A stretch of 64,000 nucleotides of DNA from Cladocopium goreaui (taxonomy: Eukaryota; Sar; Dinophyceae; Suessiales; Symbiodiniaceae): assembly GCA_947184155.2 (NCBI GenBank), contig CAMXCT020001854.1:1-64000 (forward strand), given 5' to 3'. Numbering within the stretch: the first letter of the stretch is position 1; the number at the start of each line of letters is the position of its first letter. The position numbers and the translations under genes were made by a program. Below, in pieces: positions 58,944 to 64,000 of this stretch. The notes beneath the pieces were generated by a model. The model saw only the letters and a list, made by a program, of their open reading frames with translations. It did not search any database and had not been told where the DNA came from.

Positions 58944-61900
58944 AAGGTTCACAAACAAGTGCAACGAGTTTCACACCGTGCAGTCAATGGCAAACGCAAA
59001 CAAGTTTCGTTGGGTGCGGGTACAACAGTTTTTGCCGAAAGTTCTCAGTCAAGTGATGAAGTCATTGACAACGGAGATCAAGCTCAAGACGAGCCGAAAG
59101 ATGCCGAACCAAGCGGCAAACAAGTTTCATCCGTCGAAGACGGCAGTGCCAACAACTTGCCCTTTAAGGGCAGAGATTTTTCTGGGAAGTCATTGGATAG
59201 CATCATGGTGATTGAAATTTTTGCTGGAACAGCGCGGCTAACACGTGCTGTACGTGACATTGGTTTGAGTGGTCTGGCAGTTGACAAAGACAGCAACCGT
59301 GCGCAAAATGTGCACATTGCAAATTACGACCTGAACGATCCAGCACAGTTTCAGGCACTATGTGAGTTGGTTCAAAAACACCATGATCAAATCCTATGGG
59401 TGCATTTTGCACCTGCATGCGGAACAGCCTCCCGAGCGAGGGGAAGGCCCTTGCCGAAATTGCAGAAGCTTGGAGTCAAAGTGCCACAGCCTCTTAGAAG
59501 CGATGAGCAGCCCATGGGACTAGATGGACTTGGAGGACTTGACAAAGTCAAAACAGAAACAGCAAACATCACATATGAGAACATGTGCTTGCTGGCCCGC
59601 ATATGTCACAGTTTTTACATTGCGATTTCAATTGAAAATCCTGAAAACTCAATCTTTTGGAAGGTACCTGCAGTACTCAAATTGCTTTCTGAGATTGGTG
59701 GTTTCATGACAGTTTTTGACAATTGTTGCCATGGCGGGACGAGACGTAAAGGTACATCATGGTGGGCAAACGTTGATTGGTTCAGACAGCTTGCGATACG
59801 CTGCGACAACTCCCATTTTCATGAAAAATGGGCTGCTGACATAGTTGATGGCAAGGTCTGCTTTCCAACTCAACTAGAAGCAGCCTACCCAGTTCTCCTG
59901 TGCAGGCGGCTTGCATCAATAGCACGAGACAAAGCACTTGCTTTTGGAGCGATCGAAACATTCAATTTGGAGGAACAAACTGCGCAAACGCCATCAACTC
60001 AGCACCGCATTCTTTTAGACATGCTGCCTCGGGGTCGAAAGTTTCGACCCTTAGTTTCAGAATTTGGGCGCTATGAGAAATGGGCCATTTCTGCAAGCCA
60101 TGGACCTGATGATGCAACAATTTTACAAAACTTCCCAAAGGGTGCCAAGATTGTACATCGACAGTTTCAAGGGGGGAATTTTCGAGTCGATGAGAATGCT
60201 GAAGTAAAAATGCATGAGTCGTGCATAGGTGAGTCACCTGCCATTGAGCTAATAACGGTGGGCGTGCCAAGAGATGCAACAGACTTTCTTGATAGAGCAG
60301 TCAAAGCAGGACATCCAAGGACAGTTGCAGTGCATTTGTCAGACATGGTCAAACATGTTTTGCGCATGAACTTTGGAGGGGACGATTATGGCCTAGCCAA
60401 AGAACGAGCTGCCTTTTTGTGGAAGTGGAGCAATAGAGCAAAAGAACTGGCGGAGGATGAGAAGCGTCTTCATAAATCACTGCAGCCCCATTTACAACAT
60501 CTCTTACAAGGAAAGCGCCTCCTCCTTCTGAAGGAAGTATTGACGTCGCTGAACTATCCTGACAGTACTTTGGTTGACGAGATATCAGCGGGTTTTACTT
60601 TACATGGTTGGATGCAGGAGTCAAATGTTTTTCCAAAGGATCTCAAACGTCCTGAGTATTCACTTGACATGGTGAAGAACATGGCGAAGGGTCTAAACCA
60701 AATGATTTTTTCGCAGGTGAATGCTACTAGTAATGATGAACTTGCAAAGGCTACTTGGGACAGCACGGTGGATGAGATCGAAAAACAATGGGTGTGGAGA
60801 GATGTCACGAGCGACATTTCAGAGGTCATACTTGCCAAAAGGTTTGGTCTTCAGCAGAAAAACAAGATAAGGGTCATAGATGATTGTTCGCTGGGTGGCT
60901 ACAACAAGACCTATGGCACCAAAGAAAAACTCCGAGTTCACGCTGTTGATCAAATTGCAGCATATCTCTCATGGATATGCACTGAACTTGGTGAGCAACT
61001 GGATGATGAATTGGTGGGACGCACATACGACTTGCGTAGTGCATACAAGCAGTTTGGTGTCAGTGCAGAGACCCGGAGTCAACTGCGTTTGTTGGTTTGG
61101 GACGTTGAGCAAAGCAAGCCAACACTGCTAGGCGTGAATGCCTTACCCTTTGGAGCAGCGGGGTCAGTCAGTGCTTTCCTGCGTATAAGCATGGCATTGT
61201 GGTTCATTGGAACCGTAGGGCTCAAACTTTGTTGGACGGTTTTCTATGATGACTATACAGGTATTTGCAAGAAGCGCATGAGCCATGGAACAGGCATAGC
61301 CGCCGAAGCACTGTTTGATCTCTTTGGTATGTGGTTTGCCAAAGAAGGTACAAAAGCAGTTGACTTCAGCAGCCAAGTCAAAACCTTGGGACTGGTGATA
61401 CGGTTGGGCAATGCAACTGGTCCTTTCACCATAGGTCACACGACTGAACGCAGACAAGAACTTTGCGAAGCTCTGGAAGCCATTTTAGAAGCAAAGCGTA
61501 TTGAGCCAAAGCAGGCAGAGAGGTTGCGTGGCAGGATGCAATGGTTTGAAGGGTATGCTTTTGGTCGCATTGCTCAGCACAGTCTTAAAGTCTTGGGTGA
61601 ACTTTCCCTCCGACAACAAAGATTTGTCAACTTGAATGAAAATGAAATGTCAGCAATCAATTTTTTGCTTTCTAGAGTTAAGAGTGCGGAGGCCATTCGC
61701 ATTACAACAACCTTGCTTGACAACTACTTGATATTCACGGACGGTGCATGCGAAGGTGACACTGAAAAGACAGGCAGTGTGGGTGGCGTTCTTGTGGGGC
61801 CGAACGGCCAAGTGTTGGAACATTTTTCCTCCAGAGTTCCGAGCAGCTATATGGATTCACTACTGGAAGCTTCAGACAATCCAATATATGAACTTGAACT

Positions 61901-62210
61901 TCTACCGGTACACATAGCCTTATCTTTGTGGAGCCACCGTCTCCAGTCGTCGCATGTGGTGATGTATCTTGATAATGATGCAGCAAGAGCTGCAATGTGC
62001 AAGGGATATGGGGCGACCGTTGCAGCACAACGTATCGTCCAAAAGGTCATGGAAACAGAGTGCTCTTGCGAATTGAAAACCTGGTTCGCTCGAGTCCCTA
62101 CACACTCGAACATAGCAGACGGACCCAGCCGTTTGCAGTGTCACGAGATCGAGCTAATGGGATCCAAAGAACTTAAAGTGGACTGGAACGTTGTTCTAGA
62201 GGACTTATAG
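58941..62210 (+). CDS. Element 3 Pol: C5-MTase-like - linker - RT - RNase H, intact
   Basis: 1089 codons after the Gag stop, in the same frame. MTase-like: MVIEIFAGTARLT (59205), FAPACGTASRARG (Cys codon at 59418), ISIENPENSIFW (about 59629), CCHGGTRRKGTSWW (about 59727). The linker has GKRLLLLKEVL. RT: KRFGLQQKNKIRVIDDC (about 60838), LRSAYKQFGV (motif A region, about 61030), LPFGAAGSVSAFLR (about 61143), FYDDYTG (61243). RNase H: IFTDGACEGD (about 61732), Glu in YELELLP, LDNDAA (about 61969), NIADGPSR (about 62110). DIRS methyltransferases are Dam-like; this one has the Pro-Cys and Glu-Asn-Pro signatures of C5 enzymes. Confidence 0.9.
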   Translation, partial: LKVHKQVQRVSHRAVNGKRKQVSLGAGTTVFAESSQSSDEVIDNGDQAQDEPKDAEPSGKQVSSVEDGSANNLPFKGRDFSGKSLDSIMVIEIFAGTARLTRAVRDIGLSGLAVDKDSNRAQNVHIANYDLNDPAQFQALCELVQKHHDQILWVHFAPACGTASRARGRPLPKLQKLGVKVPQPLRSDEQPMGLDGLGGLDKVKTETANITYENMCLLARICHSFYIAISIENPENSIFWKVPAVLKLLSEIGGFMTVFDNCCHGGTRRKGTSWWANVDWFRQLAIRCDNSHFHEKWAADIVDGKVCFPTQLEAAYPVLLCRRLASIARDKALAFGAIETFNLEEQTAQTPSTQHRILLDMLPRGRKFRPLVSEFGRYEKWAISASHGPDDATILQNFPKGAKIVHRQFQGGNFRVDENAEVKMHESCIGESPAIELITVGVPRDATDFLDRAVKAGHPRTVAVHLSDMVKHVLRMNFGGDDYGLAKERAAFLWKWSNRAKELAEDEKRLHKSLQPHLQHLLQGKRLLLLKEVLTSLNYPDSTLVDEISAGFTLHGWMQESNVFPKDLKRPEYSLDMVKNMAKGLNQMIFSQVNATSNDELAKATWDSTVDEIEKQWVWRDVTSDISEVILAKRFGLQQKNKIRVIDDCSLGGYNKTYGTKEKLRVHAVDQIAAYLSWICTELGEQLDDELVGRTYDLRSAYKQFGVSAETRSQLRLLVWDVEQSKPTLLGVNALPFGAAGSVSAFLRISMALWFIGTVGLKLCWTVFYDDYTGICKKRMSHGTGIAAEALFDLFGMWFAKEGTKAVDFSSQVKTLGLVIRLGNATGPFTIGHTTERRQELCEALEAILEAKRIEPKQAERLRGRMQWFEGYAFGRIAQHSLKVLGELSLRQQRFVNLNENEMSAINFLLSRVKSAEAIRITTTLLDNYLIFTDGACEGDTEKTGSVGGVLVGPNGQVLEHFSSRVPSSYMDSLLEASDNPIYELELLPVHIALSLWSHRLQSSHVVMYLDNDAARAAMCKGYGATVAAQRIVQKVMETECSCELKTWFARVPTHSNIADGPSRLQCHEIELMGSKELKVDWNVVLEDL

Positions 62211-62234
62211 TTTGGTGTGCGTCTTCTAATGGGG

Positions 62235-62399
62235 AGAGCTCGGGCACACCTTGGATGGATCCCCATTTGCTCGTGGAAAAATAAATTGTCCGAGTGTTGT
62301 GCGTTTCCATTTTCAGTGATGCATTATTTTAAGTTTATTTTTCGCGCGAAATGCGTAGCGCAAAATTAAGCGACACGTGGCGGTTTGGGAAAGGAATAA
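62235..62399 (+). repeat. Element 3 split direct repeat B1
   Basis: 165 bp starting AGAGCTCGGG, identical by eye to 62739-62903, directly abutting A2. Confidence 0.9.
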
Positions 62400-62673
62400 G
62401 TTGGGACTCCTCCCAAGGGGAGGATACAAACCTTATTCCAAAAAGCAAAAATTTTGGTGAAACCAAAATTAGCTACGTGTGTTTCCAACAACTCGGTTGT
62501 ATTGACAACGCGGGTTTGTTTCTTTTGTTAATGTTTTGAGTTGTGAAACAAACAGACCAAAACAAATCTGAATCAATCTGTCAACTGACACATGCTGATT
62601 CAACGTTTCCCGATATATTTTGGTTTAAGGGAGGGCGTGGTGGGAGATGCTTTGTTTGTTTGACTTAGCAAGA
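62400..62673 (+). repeat. Element 3 split direct repeat A2
   Basis: Second copy of A1; begins GTTGGGACTCC immediately after GGAATAA of B1. Confidence 0.9.
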
Positions 62674-62738
62674 CCCACCCAAAAACATTTTGATGTTTTT
62701 CTCCCCCCCTAATTTTTACTTGCCTAGCCCAAAGCCTA

Positions 62739-62903
62739 AGAGCTCGGGCACACCTTGGATGGATCCCCATTTGCTCGTGGAAAAATAAATTGTCCGAGTG
62801 TTGTGCGTTTCCATTTTCAGTGATGCATTATTTTAAGTTTATTTTTCGCGCGAAATGCGTAGCGCAAAATTAAGCGACACGTGGCGGTTTGGGAAAGGAA
62901 TAA
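62739..62903 (+). repeat. Element 3 split direct repeat B2
   Basis: Second copy of B1. It ends GGAATAA; the following A-GTTGAC belongs to the interrupted element 2 RT. Confidence 0.9.
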
Positions 62904-64000
62904 AGTTGACATTTTGTGCAGCATGTGCCTGGCTTTGATGAAGGTAGCAACAAGAGATTCCACATGGGAGGCAAGGAGCTTCGATCTGAAGAGGGCGTAC
63001 CGGCAGTGCGCTATCCACCCTGAGCACTCCAAGTACAGCTACATCGCGGTGGCTCATCCTGCAGAGAAGCGAATCAAATGCTTCAAAATGAAGGCGCTCC
63101 CATTCGGCAGTGTCATGTCAGTACATTCTTTTCTACGGCTGTCCCACAGCCTGTGGGCGATCATGGTTTCAATTTTTGGTGTGTTCATTTCAAATTACTT
63201 CGACGATTTTGTCGCCCTGGCCACCTCATGTGAAACGACTTCGGTCACCGCTGCTGTGACGTTAACGTTCAAGATGCTGGGGTGGATCTTCGCTGAGACC
63301 GGAGACAAAGCACCACCGTTTGCCAGCGTTGTTGCAGCTCTTGGGGTGACGATTGATGTTTCCCTTCTTCATCGCGGCCGTGTTCGGATCGACAACACTG
63401 AGAGCCGAAAAGCTGAGATCGCGGCCGCCATCGCCCAGATCCTTGATACAGGCACGTTAATCAGGCCTGATGCATTGCGTTTGAGAGGAAGGTTACAATT
63501 TGTGGCTGGTCAGATTTTTGGCCGTATTGCTAAGCGTTCATTGGCACTCATTACAAAGCATGCCTATGGTGAATGTGGCCCGACCATCTCTGACGAGACG
63601 CGTCATGCGTTGAAACTTTTTCATCAACTGATCTTGATGGATGTGCCGAGGGAGGTTTCCTTGACAACGGGACGCTCCTGGTACATCTTTACAGACGCAT
63701 GCTATGAACCGGATAATGCAGAAAAGACAGCTGGAATTGGAGCTGTGTTGGTTGATCAATTTGGCAGGTACAGAGGTTTCTTTTCAGTTTTTCTTACAGA
63801 AGATTTGCTGGCCAAGCTCAACATCACCAAGCGGAAGACCATCATTTTCGAATGTGAACTACTTGCAATTTTTGTTGCAATGACATGCTGGTCACAACAC
63901 TTACAAGATTCGCAGGTGGTGGTGTGCACTGATAATGAGGGCGTAAAGGATGCGCTCATAGCTTGTCAGACCTCCAGCTACAATGCTACCCCGATTTTGG
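62904..64000 (+). CDS. Element 2 Pol, second part: RT and RNase H (partial, runs off window)
   Basis: An open frame with no stop from the right edge of element 3 to the window end, about 365 codons. Joined to the segment ending at 54898 it continues the RT (PKPHT then VDIL). RT motifs: LKRAYRQCAIHP (motif A region, about 62991), LPFGSVMSVHSFLR (about 63097), NYFDDFVAL (about 63193). RNase H: IFTDACYEPD (about 63687), FECELLAI (about 63847), VCTDNEGV (about 63922). The C-terminal RNase H part and the element's right repeats lie beyond the window. Confidence 0.85.

Larger units (their letters stand above)
54899..62903 (+). mobile_element. YR retroelement 3, intact 8.0-kb copy with split direct repeats
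   Basis: A1 (54899-55172), YR, Gag, Pol, B1 (62235-62399), A2 (62400-62673), 65-bp spacer, B2 (62739-62903). A copies (274 bp) differ at one base; B copies (165 bp) look identical. All three ORFs are intact. It interrupts the element 2 RT after PKPHT; joining the flanks restores an open RT frame, so the boundaries are well defined. No target-site duplication is present. A plausible autonomous, recently active copy. Confidence 0.9.
48915..64000 (+). mobile_element. YR retroelement 2 (interrupted by element 3; right end off window)
   Basis: From the YR ORF at 48915, through Gag and MTase/RT, to the RT/RNase H at the right edge, with element 3 (54899-62903) inserted in the RT. The left split repeat is not identifiable because its partner would be beyond the window. 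The coding content is nearly intact apart from one single-base shift near 54785. Confidence 0.8.

Overview
The window reads as nuclear DNA of a dinoflagellate, probably Symbiodiniaceae-like. The most diagnostic signal is a tandem of degenerate dinoflagellate spliced-leader relics on the minus strand at 22085-22132. Almost everything else is mobile-element DNA, and no ordinary housekeeping gene was recognised.

Left block (1 to about 24.5 kb, every gene on the minus strand). In transcription order it holds a truncated ORF and three small ORFs (24468 to 22127), the spliced-leader relics, eight hairpins (21761 to 20972), a 1754-residue protein (putative USP-like fold plus C5 cytosine methyltransferase), a 446-residue ORF that continues the methyltransferase, and a 2015-residue protein. 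The last combines an endonuclease/exonuclease/phosphatase-type endonuclease, reverse transcriptase, zinc motifs, RNase H and a domain resembling TV-Pol family-A-like polymerases. Five smaller genes follow, two of them paralogues, then a ubiquitin-like/ankyrin gene that runs off the left edge. Several intergenic leaders carry one hairpin family with an almost invariant 9-nt loop and stems that vary by compensatory change. I read this block as one large, apparently undescribed complex retroelement or virus-like element. Its methyltransferase is split over three reading frames.

Middle block (26.2-44.9 kb, plus strand). Two nearly identical LTRs of about 1.62 kb, a tRNA-type primer-binding site and a purine tract bound an LTR element that has small gag-like ORFs but no visible polymerase. 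A tyrosine-recombinase (YR) retroelement, element 1 at 32488-41070, is inserted in its 3'-most ORF. Element 1 has split direct repeats A1-ORFs-B1A2-B2.

Microsatellites and a 70-bp tandem repeat fill 45-48.7 kb.

Right block (48.9-64 kb, plus strand). YR retroelement 2 is interrupted inside its RT by an intact copy, element 3 (54899-62903), again with split direct repeats. All three YR elements share the order YR, then Gag, then [C5-MTase-like, RT, RNase H]. In elements 2 and 3 the Gag and Pol frames are joined in frame by TGA CTA, which predicts stop-codon readthrough. Element 2 resumes in frame after element 3 and leaves the window at the right edge.

The strongest leads are the covarying hairpin family with its multi-gene element, the RT/RNase H/TV-Pol-like fusion, and the YR-first, methyltransferase-bearing retroelements with predicted readthrough.
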